Notes: a model not told the origin generated them from the sequence alone. Counted from the first letter of the stretch, positions 16,152 to 26,426 are shown. The stretch is 64,000 nucleotides of DNA from Bacteroidales bacterium (GCA_017631435.1 JAGBTG010000031.1:62001-126000), one strand, 5' to 3'. Made by a program: numbers and translations.

Positions 16152-18797
16152 ATGAAAAGGATATTGTTTTTTTGCATGATGGTTCTCCTTGCAGCGCAGA
16201 CTGATGCTGCAGGGCAGAAGGTGGTTCACAGGAATATAGGGCTGGATTCGCTTATGAAGGTTATGCAGGGATTCTGCCAGGGGCAAGTGTATTATGTTCC
16301 CGGGGCAAATGCTGCGTCCTTGAACTATACGGTAGATGTCTCTTCGCCTGGCGTTATTGACAGGATTGTGGGGCTGCTGGGCAAGAGCGGATATACAGTT
16401 TCCCATTATGAAGGCGATGTTTATGTGTTGCAGGGGATAGGGCTCAAGGAAGGCCTTCCTGCTGAGTATTTCAAATTCCCGGTGCAGCAGGAGAAGGACC
16501 AGCTCCTTTTGGGCACATTGAAAGGAACTGTAAATGAGGCCTCGGGCGGAGATAAGGTGTATCAGATTGGCGATAAGGATAATGTAAAGAGAGGGGAAAG
16601 GGTCTATTTGAGCGGATATGTGCGCAACTACAGGACCGGGGAGCCTGTGGTGGGTGTAACTTTGTATGATAATGCCTCAAAGGCTATTGCAGAGAGTGAC
16701 CAGCACGGCTTTTACAGGATTATGTTGCCGGTAGGGGATGTGGAGCTGAATGTGGCCGGCTTCTCCCTGGAGGAGACTATATTGAAGCTTAACGTATATA
16801 ATGACGACCTGCTGGATGTGATTGTTAAGGAGAAGGTGTTTGCCTTGAATGAGGTGGTTGTAACTTCAGAGGACTATAATAAGGTGAAGAGTGTTTCAAT
16901 GGGCGTTGAGAACCTGAGGATTAGTGCAATAAGGAAGGTTCCGGTTGTATTGGGTGAGGCAGATGTGGTGAAGGTTCTCCTTACTCTTCCGGGTGTAAAG
17001 AGTGTAGGAGAGGCATCCAATGGGTTTAATGTGAGGGGCGGTGCCGTAGACCAGAACCTTGTGCTGTTCAATGGGGGTACGGTGTACAATCCGTCGCATA
17101 TGTTCGGACTCTTCTCGGGATTCAATCCCGATGTTATAAGCGATGTGGAGCTCTACAAGTCATCCATTCCGGTGAATTATGGAGGCAGGATATCTTCTGT
17201 GCTGGATGTGAATACCAGGCAGGGAAACAACAAGAAGGTGATAGCCTCATTGAGCGCGGGAGCCCTCACAACAAAGGGGCATATTGAGGGGCCTATAGGA
17301 AAGAAGACAACATTCATAGCAGGAGGAAGAACAACATATTCAGACTGGCTGCTCAATCTCCTTCCAAAGGATAGCGAATACAAGATGGGTACTGCATCCT
17401 TCTATGATATTACTGCTGGGCTTACCCATAATTTCAATGACAAGCATTCTATCCATTTCAACGGATATTATTCAAGTGACCAGTTCAAGTTCAGGGTGAA
17501 TACCAAGTATGCCTATGAGAATATGAACGGTTCAGTAAAGTGGAGGAGCAATTTCAATACAAAGCACTCAATGGAGCTGGTTGCAGGATATGACAGCTAC
17601 AATTATCTCACATCAGACTGGACAAACGAGGTTAAGGCATACGAGATGGCATTTGACATCTCCCAGGTTTATGGCAGACTCAAGATGAAGTATATGCCGG
17701 TTTCAGGCCACAGCATAACATACGGAGCAGACTTTGTGTCGTATGGCCTTATGCCGGGAAGCTATCTTCCTGTTGGGGAAGGGTCACTGGTGATACCTGA
17801 AATTATGGCAGATGAAACCGCCAAGGAGGGAGCTGTGTATGTTGGTGACAACTGGGCAGTGAATGACAGGCTCTCTGTTGATTATGGAGTGAGATATTCA
17901 ATGTTCAAGTCAAATAAGTTCTATTCTGCGCCGGAGATAAGGCTGTCGGGAAGATATTTTATAAATGAAAGGCTTTCTGTGAAGGCCGGATTCAACAGCA
18001 TGAGGCAGTACATCCATATGCTTTCAAATACTGTGGCGGTCTCTCCAACGGATACCTGGAAGTTGAGTGACAAGGACATTGCTCCGCAGAAGGGTTGGCA
18101 GATGGCTGCCGGTGCATATACTAATGTGCTGGATGACAAGGTGGAGCTCTCGGTGGAGGCGTATTACAAGAGAATGGACAATTATCTTGATTTCAAGAGC
18201 GGTTCAACGCTGGTAATGAACAGCAATGTGGCGGAGGATGTGGTTGGAGTGAAGGGAAAGGCGTACGGCTTGGAGCTTATGGCATCAAAACCGCTGGGTA
18301 AGCTGAATGGTTGGGCATCTTATACGTGGTCGAGGACAAGGCTGAAGGAGGTTGGAGACAGGGGAACCTCTGCAATCAATAGGGGGGAGTGGTATAATGC
18401 GGCGTATGACAAGCCTCATGAGCTGAAGATTGTTGCAAACTACAAGTTTACCCATAGGGTTATCCTTTCCGTAAACCTGGATTATGCAACCGGAAGGCCG
18501 GCTACAGTGCCTGTTGCCCGATATGACTACAATGATGCAGTAAGGCTGTACTATACACTGAGGAATTCCCACAGGATACCGGATTATTTCAGGACAGATA
18601 TTGCACTGAATCTGGAGCCTACCCACAGGCTTAAGGCATTCACCCATTTTTCGTTTACTGTAGGTGTGTATAATGCAACCGGCAGGAAGAATGCCTATTC
18701 AATATATTATGAGGGAAGTGCAACTGACGTGCACGGCTACAAGTTGAGTGTATTTGCAGCCCCTATACCTTACATGAACTTCAACTTCAGGTTTTAA
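16152..18797 (+). CDS. TonB-dependent outer-membrane receptor with STN domain, cassette copy 1 gene 2
   Basis: An 881-residue receptor. Signal peptide 1-20; a secretin/TonB short N-terminal (STN)-like domain at about 22-95; a carboxypeptidase-regulatory-like beta-sandwich at 152-230 (LSGYVRNYRTGEPVVGV); a plug at about 240-365 (GFNVRGG, LVLFNGGTVYNPSH); then a beta-barrel ending in the aromatic NFNFRF. It imports an unknown ligand using TonB energy. Partnering with a DUF4249 lipoprotein rather than SusD argues against a glycan-utilisation system. The STN domain allows signalling to an anti-sigma factor, but none is encoded next to it. Strong paralogue at 22504-25173. Confidence 0.92.
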   Translation: MKRILFFCMMVLLAAQTDAAGQKVVHRNIGLDSLMKVMQGFCQGQVYYVPGANAASLNYTVDVSSPGVIDRIVGLLGKSGYTVSHYEGDVYVLQGIGLKEGLPAEYFKFPVQQEKDQLLLGTLKGTVNEASGGDKVYQIGDKDNVKRGERVYLSGYVRNYRTGEPVVGVTLYDNASKAIAESDQHGFYRIMLPVGDVELNVAGFSLEETILKLNVYNDDLLDVIVKEKVFALNEVVVTSEDYNKVKSVSMGVENLRISAIRKVPVVLGEADVVKVLLTLPGVKSVGEASNGFNVRGGAVDQNLVLFNGGTVYNPSHMFGLFSGFNPDVISDVELYKSSIPVNYGGRISSVLDVNTRQGNNKKVIASLSAGALTTKGHIEGPIGKKTTFIAGGRTTYSDWLLNLLPKDSEYKMGTASFYDITAGLTHNFNDKHSIHFNGYYSSDQFKFRVNTKYAYENMNGSVKWRSNFNTKHSMELVAGYDSYNYLTSDWTNEVKAYEMAFDISQVYGRLKMKYMPVSGHSITYGADFVSYGLMPGSYLPVGEGSLVIPEIMADETAKEGAVYVGDNWAVNDRLSVDYGVRYSMFKSNKFYSAPEIRLSGRYFINERLSVKAGFNSMRQYIHMLSNTVAVSPTDTWKLSDKDIAPQKGWQMAAGAYTNVLDDKVELSVEAYYKRMDNYLDFKSGSTLVMNSNVAEDVVGVKGKAYGLELMASKPLGKLNGWASYTWSRTRLKEVGDRGTSAINRGEWYNAAYDKPHELKIVANYKFTHRVILSVNLDYATGRPATVPVARYDYNDAVRLYYTLRNSHRIPDYFRTDIALNLEPTHRLKAFTHFSFTVGVYNATGRKNAYSIYYEGSATDVHGYKLSVFAAPIPYMNFNFRF

Positions 18798-18809
18798 GGA
18801 GGTAAGATT

Positions 18810-20039
18810 ATGAGAATGTTAAAATTATTGGTTTTGGTTTTTGCAGCCGCTCTGGCTGCCGGATGCGTATATGATTATGGTGTGGGCAAGGATTTTCCGC
18901 ATCTGGAGAAGAGCCTGATTGTTATTGAGGGGGATATTATTGCCGGAGGAATTTCGGAGGTGAGAGTCAGTGCCACTTCTAAAATGGAAACGACAAGGTC
19001 TGCTTCAACAAAAGCGGAAGATTACGTTTTGCATGAGCCTTTATGCCAGGTTTGGGTGGAGAGTGCTGAAGGTGAGGTGTGGCCGGGAAAGGATACAACT
19101 TACGTATGGGGATTCGAAAATTACTTTGATAGGAGACTTTTGAGGATAAGTTATACTGTAGATACCAGAGACCTTCCGGTGGACGGGGAGTACAGGCTAT
19201 GTGTTTCTTATCCCGACAGAGGTGAATACCGCTCCAAATTCAAGAAGGTGCTTAAGGCGCCCCAGGTAGAGTCATTTGATTTTGTTTTTGCTCCTGATAC
19301 ATCATATATAAATGTAATGCTTACAAGCAGGGGAGACAATGATGGCGCCCGCTTCTGCAGGATAGAGTATGAGGAGTGGTGGGAAAACAGGCCTCCGTTA
19401 ATGCCCAATGTGATTTTATATCCCTACGACTATGAACTGTATATCTTGTCACAACCATATAAAGATTCATTATACAAGTGCTTTGACAAGTTTGCCTCTC
19501 AGAAGATACTGCTTGAGGATACCAGAAACATGAGTGAGAATGTTGTAAAGGACAAGATAGTAACAACCCTGTACAAGCAGCAGAGGAGGGTAAACAGGCT
19601 ATATAGCATAACTCTGTTCCAGACACCTCTGGACAAGGAAGGGTATGACTATTACAAGGCTTTGAAGTCAAACTCTGAGGAGATGGGAGGCCTGTATTCT
19701 CCATATCCTAGTGAGATGGTTGGAAATGTCTTTTCAGAGACATTTCCGGACGAGGTTGTCATAGGGTATGTGAATGTTTGTACACGTGGTGAAAAGAGGA
19801 TTTTCCTGGATGGAGGGAAACTTGGACTTTTTAACTGGAGAAAATGCCTGGAAATGGAGACTGTGGAGAAAAAGTACTGGAGAACAACTTATGACGACAG
19901 GGGTATGAGGCCGTATGATTACTTGAGAAAATTGGAAGGTGAAGATTATGTGATAGATTTCGATAGGGCATATTGGGGATCAAAGGACTGTTTTGATGTA
20001 AGCCGCTGTTATGAAAAACCTGATTTTTGGCCAAGATAG
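18810..20039 (+). CDS. DUF4249 lipoprotein, cassette copy 1 gene 3
   Basis: A 409-residue lipoprotein: the signal ends in LAAGC (C19), so it is probably on the outer membrane. It begins with the family's LIVIEGDIIAGG strand, has an RLCVSYPDRGEY segment near 130-145, and ends in a Cys-containing tail plus PDFWPR, the usual DUF4249 end. DUF4249 proteins are typically encoded beside TonB receptors and are thought to help bind or deliver the ligand; none is assigned a ligand that I can infer here. Twelve bases follow the receptor stop. The paralogue is at 25187-26410. Confidence 0.88.
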   Translation: MRMLKLLVLVFAAALAAGCVYDYGVGKDFPHLEKSLIVIEGDIIAGGISEVRVSATSKMETTRSASTKAEDYVLHEPLCQVWVESAEGEVWPGKDTTYVWGFENYFDRRLLRISYTVDTRDLPVDGEYRLCVSYPDRGEYRSKFKKVLKAPQVESFDFVFAPDTSYINVMLTSRGDNDGARFCRIEYEEWWENRPPLMPNVILYPYDYELYILSQPYKDSLYKCFDKFASQKILLEDTRNMSENVVKDKIVTTLYKQQRRVNRLYSITLFQTPLDKEGYDYYKALKSNSEEMGGLYSPYPSEMVGNVFSETFPDEVVIGYVNVCTRGEKRIFLDGGKLGLFNWRKCLEMETVEKKYWRTTYDDRGMRPYDYLRKLEGEDYVIDFDRAYWGSKDCFDVSRCYEKPDFWPR

Positions 20040-20050
20040 AATTTGATGTT

Positions 20051-21760
20051 ATGGTAAAGAGGACGTTTTGCTTTATAGTTTTGGCACTGGCCCTGCTTGC
20101 AGATTTGGCGGCACAGGGGCAGGAGCGCGTATATGTTTCAACCGACAAGAACGCTTATCTTGCCGGAGAAGATATGTGGTGTTCTGTATACTGCATTGAT
20201 GACAGTACGGGCAGATACTCAAGCTTGAGCAGTGTGGCATACCTTGAGTTCCATTCTGCACAGGGGCTTGAGGAGATGATAAAGGTTCCTCTGATTGATG
20301 GCAGGGGGTGCGGAAGGCTGCAGATACCGTTTGATTTTGCAACCGGCAACTACTCCATTATAGCTTATACAAAGAAGTATGGAGGTGATTCCAAGGGGGC
20401 ATTCAAGGGGAAGATTGTAACGGTGTTCAATACCATAACTGCAGAAAAGGTTGATAAGGGTGTTGAGGTTGTGGAGAATCTGCCCCAAGCGGCCCGGGTG
20501 CCGGTTGCTGGATATGGGGATATTGGGATCAGTGCTTCTGCAGATGCCCGGGAGGGTGTGATTCCTGTAAAGATTTCCAACAGGGGCAAAGGGGTGGTAA
20601 GCCTGAATGTTTCGGTGTTCCATTATGATGAACTGGAGAGAAATTCAAGGGATTTGAGGCAGGTGAGCGGTACTTTGCTGGAGCGTAAAGGGGATTTTGA
20701 CATTACCGGAACGGAGGAGTATGCCGGCGAGGTGATAAAGCTGAAGGTGACACCGGAAGTGTGGATTGAGGGGTGGTGGAAAGGTGTGTATGTGTATATG
20801 TCGGCCAAGGGAAATGAGGATGACCTGTATGTGGGAAGGCTGGATTCTTTGGGGTGTGTCACATATTACACCAGCAACATGTCGGGAGACAAGGATCTGA
20901 TGGTTGAGGTGGTGGACAATGTTGCCCTTTCTGCCAGGAAGAAGGATGCGGAAGCGGACAATATGAAATACAGGGTAGAGGTTGTAGAGGATGTTTACAG
21001 CCACCAGGCAGGGGAGATTCCTGTGCTGAAGATTTCTCCGCAGATGCGCAAGGCCCTTGATTCAAGGGGTATGAGGATGCAGATTGGGAGGAGGTTTGCC
21101 GCAGATTCCATTTTCAACCTTATGCCTATGCGTACAGCATCTTATCTTGGTGCTGCGCTCCCATTGAAATACAATCTTGATGATTATACAAGGTTCCCTA
21201 CTGTTGAGGATGTGGTGAGGGAATATGTTACATATTTGAGGATAAGGAGAATGGATGGAGTGAGGGGATTCAAGGTGGTGAATACAGACGGGAATGATTT
21301 TACCTGGGTATCAAAGGGACAGGTGCTGGCATTGTTGGACGGAGTGCCGGTAAGGGACCATAACCTTATAATAAATATGGATCCGCTGCTCATTAAGGAG
21401 ATTCAGGTGTATCCGCGCCAGATAGTGCTGAACCAGTTTGTGTTTGACGGGGTAGTGAAGTTCAATACCTACAAAGGTGATATGGGAGGCTTGCATCTTG
21501 GGGAAAAGTTCTCTGTGATTCCCCATAGGGGAGTGCAATATCCGCTGGCTTTCTTGGGTGATGGAATTTCAGGCAATTCAAGGTATCCAAACTATAACAG
21601 CACGCTGTACTGGAATCCTGTAGTGGAGATTGGGGCGGGAGAAACTTTTGGGTTCTCATGTCCGCTTCCCAAGTACAAGGGTGAGTTCCTGGTTGTTGTT
21701 GAGGGGATAGATTCTGATGGTGAGGCAATATATAAGGAGATAATGGTATCCAATAAGTGA
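20051..21760 (+). CDS. Exported MG2-like protein with plug-like domain, cassette copy 1 gene 4
   Basis: About 569 residues from ATG 20051; the frame extends 8 codons into the DUF4249 gene, but the signal peptide starts here. ERVYVSTDKNAYLAGEDMW opens a macroglobulin MG2-like domain, a fold typical of large surface proteins of Bacteroidota. Further on, LALLDGVPVRDH and FDGVVKFNTYKGD resemble the plug of TonB receptors, but no barrel follows. The C-terminus (STLYWNPVVEIGAGETFGF, then YKGEFLVVVEGIDSDG) is a beta-sandwich. It presumably works with the neighbouring receptor. The paralogue is at 26427-28070. Confidence 0.75.
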   Translation: MVKRTFCFIVLALALLADLAAQGQERVYVSTDKNAYLAGEDMWCSVYCIDDSTGRYSSLSSVAYLEFHSAQGLEEMIKVPLIDGRGCGRLQIPFDFATGNYSIIAYTKKYGGDSKGAFKGKIVTVFNTITAEKVDKGVEVVENLPQAARVPVAGYGDIGISASADAREGVIPVKISNRGKGVVSLNVSVFHYDELERNSRDLRQVSGTLLERKGDFDITGTEEYAGEVIKLKVTPEVWIEGWWKGVYVYMSAKGNEDDLYVGRLDSLGCVTYYTSNMSGDKDLMVEVVDNVALSARKKDAEADNMKYRVEVVEDVYSHQAGEIPVLKISPQMRKALDSRGMRMQIGRRFAADSIFNLMPMRTASYLGAALPLKYNLDDYTRFPTVEDVVREYVTYLRIRRMDGVRGFKVVNTDGNDFTWVSKGQVLALLDGVPVRDHNLIINMDPLLIKEIQVYPRQIVLNQFVFDGVVKFNTYKGDMGGLHLGEKFSVIPHRGVQYPLAFLGDGISGNSRYPNYNSTLYWNPVVEIGAGETFGFSCPLPKYKGEFLVVVEGIDSDGEAIYKEIMVSNK

Positions 21761-21767
21761 TTTATTC

Positions 21768-21784
21768 TTATCTTCGCAAGATAA
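21768..21784 (+). other. Small perfect hairpin between the two cassette copies
   Basis: TTATCTT (21768-21774), loop CGC, AAGATAA (21778-21784), sitting in the only sizeable gap (33 bases) within the cluster, 10 bases before the next ATG. It overlaps TATCTTCG, which differs by one base from the TAnnTTTG -7 box. It could be an mRNA-stability or attenuation element, or chance. Confidence 0.35.
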
Positions 21785-21793
21785 AATTGCTTA

Positions 21794-22492
21794 TTGATGA
21801 AAAAACTTTTTCCCGTTCTTCTCTGTGGGCTGTTCCTGGTCCACAGCGGTTTTCTGTATTCCCAGGAAAAATATGATTATCTGCAGAGGGCAGGGCTCAA
21901 TGCTGCCATTTTCAGGGGGCCTGAGGCTGTGAAATACCAGTTCAGGTACCAGGGAACTCCGTATGCGTATACTGAGACTTTCAGTTTGGGGTCTTTGGTG
22001 TACAACGGAGTAAAGTATGAAGGGGTTGAACTCAATCTCAATGCCCATAAGGATGAGCTGCATCTGAGGATTGCTTCCAGTGGTATAGTCCTTGAGCTTG
22101 ATAAGGATATTGTGGGTGATTTTGTGATAGGTAGCCGCAAGTTCCTTACACTGGTTGGGGAAAATGCCGTTGAGGGGCTGCCTGAAGGGTATTACCAGGT
22201 TCTGTACAAGGGGGGAGCCACATTGCTCAAGAAAAATATCCGTACTTTCCATGAAAGGCTCCAGACCAGCGGAAGCGGAGTGTTCAGGTATTTCGACCAG
22301 TCAAACAGGTATTTTCTGATTAAGGACAGACATGTGTATCCTGTTGTGAGGAACAAGGATTTTGCAAAGATTTACAAGGAGAACAAGAAGGCTGTAAAGG
22401 GTTTCATAAGACAGAACAGGATGAGGTTTGTGGAAATGGAGGACAAGGATTTTGTGTTTGCGGAGATTATGGCGTTTGCGGATAAACAATGA
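21794..22492 (+). CDS. Exported protein of unknown function, cassette copy 2 gene 1
   Basis: A 232-residue paralogue of 15483-16139, with a signal peptide (residues 1-23, LYSQ at the cut). It keeps the FRGP motif near residue 40, the YNGVKYEGVELNLN strand pair, the GSRKFLTL strand and the FLIKDRHVYPV strand, and has a basic C-terminal helix. No enzyme motif is visible; a periplasmic or surface accessory role is inferred from conserved position just before the receptor. Its stop overlaps a possible start of the receptor gene (ATGA at 22489-22492). Confidence 0.7.
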   Translation: MMKKLFPVLLCGLFLVHSGFLYSQEKYDYLQRAGLNAAIFRGPEAVKYQFRYQGTPYAYTETFSLGSLVYNGVKYEGVELNLNAHKDELHLRIASSGIVLELDKDIVGDFVIGSRKFLTLVGENAVEGLPEGYYQVLYKGGATLLKKNIRTFHERLQTSGSGVFRYFDQSNRYFLIKDRHVYPVVRNKDFAKIYKENKKAVKGFIRQNRMRFVEMEDKDFVFAEIMAFADKQ

Positions 22493-22503
22493 GAGGAACT
22501 GAT

Positions 22504-25173
22504 ATGAAAAGATATGGATTATTGGCGCTGATGGTTATGCTTGCACTGCTCCCTGTTGGGGGTGCGGTGGCACAGGAGCATACAGTGCACAGGAATATTG
22601 GCCTGGATTCAGTGATGGTGCTGATGCAGAGGTGCAGCAAGGAGAAGATTTATTATCAGAGTGATGCTTCGTCGGGAAACCTCACATTTACTGTTGATGC
22701 ATCAAGTGCCACTTTGTTTGATGATATAAAGGGAGATCTTCAGGCAAACGGATACAAGGTGCTGGCTATGAGGGGGTATCTGTTTGTGCTTAAGGGTGTT
22801 GGACTTGCACAGCAGCTTCCGGCAGATTATTTCGTTTCACGCAAGAAACAGACAAATGCCCAAGTGCAGAAGGATTATATTGATGCTTTGTCGGGCAGGA
22901 TGGATGTTGCCACTTCAATGAACAAGACATACCAGATTGGAGACAAGGGTAATGAGAGCAGAACCGGAAAGGCCTATCTGAGCGGATATGTGAGGGATGC
23001 TGTTACCGGAGAGCCTGTTGTGGGAGTTTCGCTGGTAGATCAGGCAACAAAAGCTTATGCAATGTCTGATGTACATGGCTTCTACAAAATCCTGCTTCCT
23101 GTTGGAAAGAGCGTACTGGATGTTGCCGGTTTCTCATTGGAGGATACAAAAGTGCATCTGCAGGTGTACAATGACGGTGCGCTTGATGTAGTGGTTAAGG
23201 AGAAGGTGTTTGCCCTTTCGGGTGTTGTAGTTTCTGCAGATAATGCCACCAATAAGGTGCGCAGCAACAAGATGGGTATTGAAAAGGTTAGGATGGATAA
23301 GATAAAGAATGTCCCTATGGTGTTTGGAGAGGCGGATGTGGTTAAGATTATCCTTACGCTGCCGGGTGTAAAATCTGTTGGTGAGGCCTCAAACGGCTTT
23401 AATGTGAGGGGTGGCGCAACTGACCAGAACCTTGTGCTGTTCAATGGCGGTACCGTTTACAATCCGTCGCACCTGTTTGGAATGTTCTCAGGCTTCAACC
23501 CGGATGTGGTAAGTGATATTGAACTGTACAAGAGCTCTATTCCTGTGGAGTTTGGAGGGCGTATATCTTCTGTGCTGGATGTGAACAGCAGGGAGGGCAA
23601 CAACAAGAACCTTACAGGTTCGCTTGGTATAGGCCTCCTTACTGCAAAAGGGCATATTGAGGGACCTATTGGGAAGAAGACCACGTTCATTGCAGGGACA
23701 AGGGCAACTTATTCAGACTGGCTCCTTTCATTGTTGCCTGAAGACAGCGAGTACAATGACGGCTCGGCCTCTTTCTATGATTTTACTGCGGGTGTTACCC
23801 ACAAGTTCAATGAGAACAATTCGCTGCATGTAAACGGCTACTATTCCATTGATGATTTCAGGTTCAGTGCCGATACAACTTACAAATACCAGAATGCAAA
23901 TGCTTCAATTAAATGGAAGAGCAATCTTGGCGAGAAGACCTCAATGGAACTTTCTGCCGGATATGACCAGTACGATTATTCCACTGTAGACAAATTCAAT
24001 CCGGTGAACGCATATGAGATGACATTCAAGATTAGGCAGGGATTCGGCAAGCTCAAGTTCAAGTCTCTGCTTAACCAGAAGCATACCCTTACATATGGAG
24101 TGGACGGCATTTCGTATGACCTTGCTCCGGGAAGCTATCTCCCTTATGGAGATGAATCGCTTGTTAATCCCGACATTATCCCTGCTGAGACAGCTCTGGA
24201 AGGGGCCGCGTATTTGAGCGACAGCTGGAACATTTCAGACAGGGTATTCCTTGATTATGGAGTGAGGTATTCCATGTTCAAGTCAGATAAGGTGTATGGC
24301 GGAGCAGAGGCAAGGCTGTCGGGAAGAATAATGCTTTCAGACAAGGTGTCATTCAAGGTTGGTGCAAATACCATGAGACAGTATATCCATATGCTTTCAA
24401 ACTCAATATCGGTGTCACCTACAGATATATGGAAGCTGAGTGACAAGGATATAAAGCCGCAGGAGGGATGGCAGGTTGCAGGAGGATTCTATGCAACAAT
24501 ATTCAACAATACAGTTGAGGCTTCTGTGGAGGGATACTACAAGCAGATGAAGAATTACCTCGATTACAAGAGCGGTGCAGTGATTGTCATGAACAAGAAC
24601 ATTGCGCAGGATGTGATAAGCACACAAGGCCAGGCTTATGGTGTTGAGGTGATGCTTAAGAAGCAGGTGGGCAAATTGAACGGATGGCTTTCGTACACAT
24701 ATTCAAAGACGCAGCTCAAAGAGGTGAGTGACAGCCCTGCAAGTGCGATCAACGGCGGCAAGTGGTATGATGCATCGTATGACAAGCCGCACGATGCCAA
24801 ACTGGTTGCAAACTACAAGTTTACCCACAGGGTGAGCATCTCCGTAAATGGGGATTATGCTACAGGACGACCTATAACCGTACCTATTGCCAGATATGAC
24901 TATGGAGGAGGTTACAGGCTTTACTACTCCGACAGGAACTCGTACAGGATTCCTGATTACATGCGTATGGATGCGGCTCTGAATATTGAGCCTACACACA
25001 AGACAGGGGCTTTTACCCATTTCTCTTTCTCAATAGGTGTGTATAATGTTACAGGAAGGAAGAATGTTTATTCCGTGTACTTTGATGCCGATGAGAACGG
25101 TCAGATTCACGGACACCAGCTGTGCATCTTTGGAGCACCTATTCCATACGTAAACTTCAATTTCAAATTCTAG
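22504..25173 (+). CDS. TonB-dependent outer-membrane receptor with STN domain, cassette copy 2 gene 2
   Basis: Receptor of 889 residues from ATG 22504 (AGGAA lies just upstream; an ATG at 22489 in frame overlaps the previous stop). Same order as its paralogue: signal peptide, STN-like domain, regulatory beta-sandwich, plug, barrel, terminal aromatic NFNFKF. Over a 95-residue plug segment starting GEADVVK, only 12 positions differ from copy 1, while the STN domain and barrel loops differ much more. That is the pattern expected if ligand specificity changed after duplication. Ligand unknown. Confidence 0.92.
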   Translation: MKRYGLLALMVMLALLPVGGAVAQEHTVHRNIGLDSVMVLMQRCSKEKIYYQSDASSGNLTFTVDASSATLFDDIKGDLQANGYKVLAMRGYLFVLKGVGLAQQLPADYFVSRKKQTNAQVQKDYIDALSGRMDVATSMNKTYQIGDKGNESRTGKAYLSGYVRDAVTGEPVVGVSLVDQATKAYAMSDVHGFYKILLPVGKSVLDVAGFSLEDTKVHLQVYNDGALDVVVKEKVFALSGVVVSADNATNKVRSNKMGIEKVRMDKIKNVPMVFGEADVVKIILTLPGVKSVGEASNGFNVRGGATDQNLVLFNGGTVYNPSHLFGMFSGFNPDVVSDIELYKSSIPVEFGGRISSVLDVNSREGNNKNLTGSLGIGLLTAKGHIEGPIGKKTTFIAGTRATYSDWLLSLLPEDSEYNDGSASFYDFTAGVTHKFNENNSLHVNGYYSIDDFRFSADTTYKYQNANASIKWKSNLGEKTSMELSAGYDQYDYSTVDKFNPVNAYEMTFKIRQGFGKLKFKSLLNQKHTLTYGVDGISYDLAPGSYLPYGDESLVNPDIIPAETALEGAAYLSDSWNISDRVFLDYGVRYSMFKSDKVYGGAEARLSGRIMLSDKVSFKVGANTMRQYIHMLSNSISVSPTDIWKLSDKDIKPQEGWQVAGGFYATIFNNTVEASVEGYYKQMKNYLDYKSGAVIVMNKNIAQDVISTQGQAYGVEVMLKKQVGKLNGWLSYTYSKTQLKEVSDSPASAINGGKWYDASYDKPHDAKLVANYKFTHRVSISVNGDYATGRPITVPIARYDYGGGYRLYYSDRNSYRIPDYMRMDAALNIEPTHKTGAFTHFSFSIGVYNVTGRKNVYSVYFDADENGQIHGHQLCIFGAPIPYVNFNFKF

Positions 25174-25186
25174 AGCAACAGGAGAG

Positions 25187-26410
25187 ATGATGAGCAAGAT
25201 GTTTTATAGAGTAATGATATTCTGCCTTGCAGCGGTGTTGCTTGGCAGCTGTGTATACGATTTTACTCCCAGCGGTAATGAATTGCCGGGAATGGACAAG
25301 CCCCTTGTAGTTATAGAGGGAGATATTATAGTGGGCGGCATTACCAAAGTGGAACTGAAGTCTACCCGTCCTGTCCTTAACGGAGTGGAGCAGGAGGAAA
25401 TTTCCTTTCAGGGGACAAGCGTATGGGTGGAGAGTGAAAATGGAGGAGTATGGCAAGGTGCCCCTGCTGCAGATGAGGGGTATGGAAGCAAGTTTGTTGT
25501 GGATACACGGAATCTTCCGTTGGACGGAAAGTACAGATTGTGTGTATCTGTACCGGACAGGGGAGAGTATGTGTCTGAATTCAAGAGGGTGATGGTCTCT
25601 CCGCAGATTGACAGCGTTACCTATACCAGGGCAGAAGACCGGAGCAGCCTGCAGTTTGAGGTGAGCACACATAACGATTCAAAGGAGAAGCTCTATTGCA
25701 GATGGAGCTTTACAGAGGATTGGGAGAGCAATTCAGAGCTGAATGCAGATATCAGGGCCGTATATGTGGAGGGAGATGTTGTAATGGAGGAGATGGATGA
25801 TGCCCAAAAAAAGGTGATGTCAAAATGTTACAGTCATGCAACTTCCAAGGAGATTTATATAGGTTCAACCGAGAAACTTTCCCAAAATGTGATAAACAAG
25901 GAGAGGCTGCATGTGATATACAACACAGACAGGAGGATATCTTCCCTGTACAGCATCAATATTTCGCAGACAGCGATGGATAAGGATGCTTATAAATATT
26001 GGGAGACAACCAAGGCCAGTGTAAGCGGCACCGGTGGGCTGTTTGCTCCTATGCCAAGCGAGATAAGGGGTAATATTTCATCTGTTACATATCCTCAGGA
26101 GAAGGTGTTGGGATATGTGAATGTCTCAACGGAAACTTCTGTCAGGTTGTTCTATTACTCTTCTGAATTCAATATGTATAAAAGGAATTGTGCAGATGCA
26201 GTGTATCCCAAAACAGAGAAGGATTCAGAAGGGAATGAGGTGAAAGTGTGGCTTCAGCTTTACCTTAGCGGTATGAAACCGGTGAGGTATGAGTATAAGG
26301 AGAATGGAGACCCTATTAAGACTCAGGCATACTGGACTTCGGAGCCATGTGTAGACTGCAGGGTATTCTCAAACAGTTCAAGACCGGATTTTTGGCCAAA
26401 AGGAAGATAA
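25187..26410 (+). CDS. DUF4249 lipoprotein, cassette copy 2 gene 3
   Basis: A 407-residue lipoprotein: the signal ends in LLGSC (C22). It shares LVVIEGDIIVGGITKVEL, LPLDGKYRLCVSVPDRGEYV and the RPDFWPKG end with copy 1. The CVDC pair near the C-terminus is the classic DUF4249 C-x-x-C; copy 1 has more spread cysteines there. It is expected at the outer membrane with the receptor encoded 13 bases upstream. Divergence from copy 1 is clearly higher in the central region than in these flanking motifs. Confidence 0.88.
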   Translation: MMSKMFYRVMIFCLAAVLLGSCVYDFTPSGNELPGMDKPLVVIEGDIIVGGITKVELKSTRPVLNGVEQEEISFQGTSVWVESENGGVWQGAPAADEGYGSKFVVDTRNLPLDGKYRLCVSVPDRGEYVSEFKRVMVSPQIDSVTYTRAEDRSSLQFEVSTHNDSKEKLYCRWSFTEDWESNSELNADIRAVYVEGDVVMEEMDDAQKKVMSKCYSHATSKEIYIGSTEKLSQNVINKERLHVIYNTDRRISSLYSINISQTAMDKDAYKYWETTKASVSGTGGLFAPMPSEIRGNISSVTYPQEKVLGYVNVSTETSVRLFYYSSEFNMYKRNCADAVYPKTEKDSEGNEVKVWLQLYLSGMKPVRYEYKENGDPIKTQAYWTSEPCVDCRVFSNSSRPDFWPKGR

Positions 26411-26426
26411 ATTGAAGATGAAGGAT

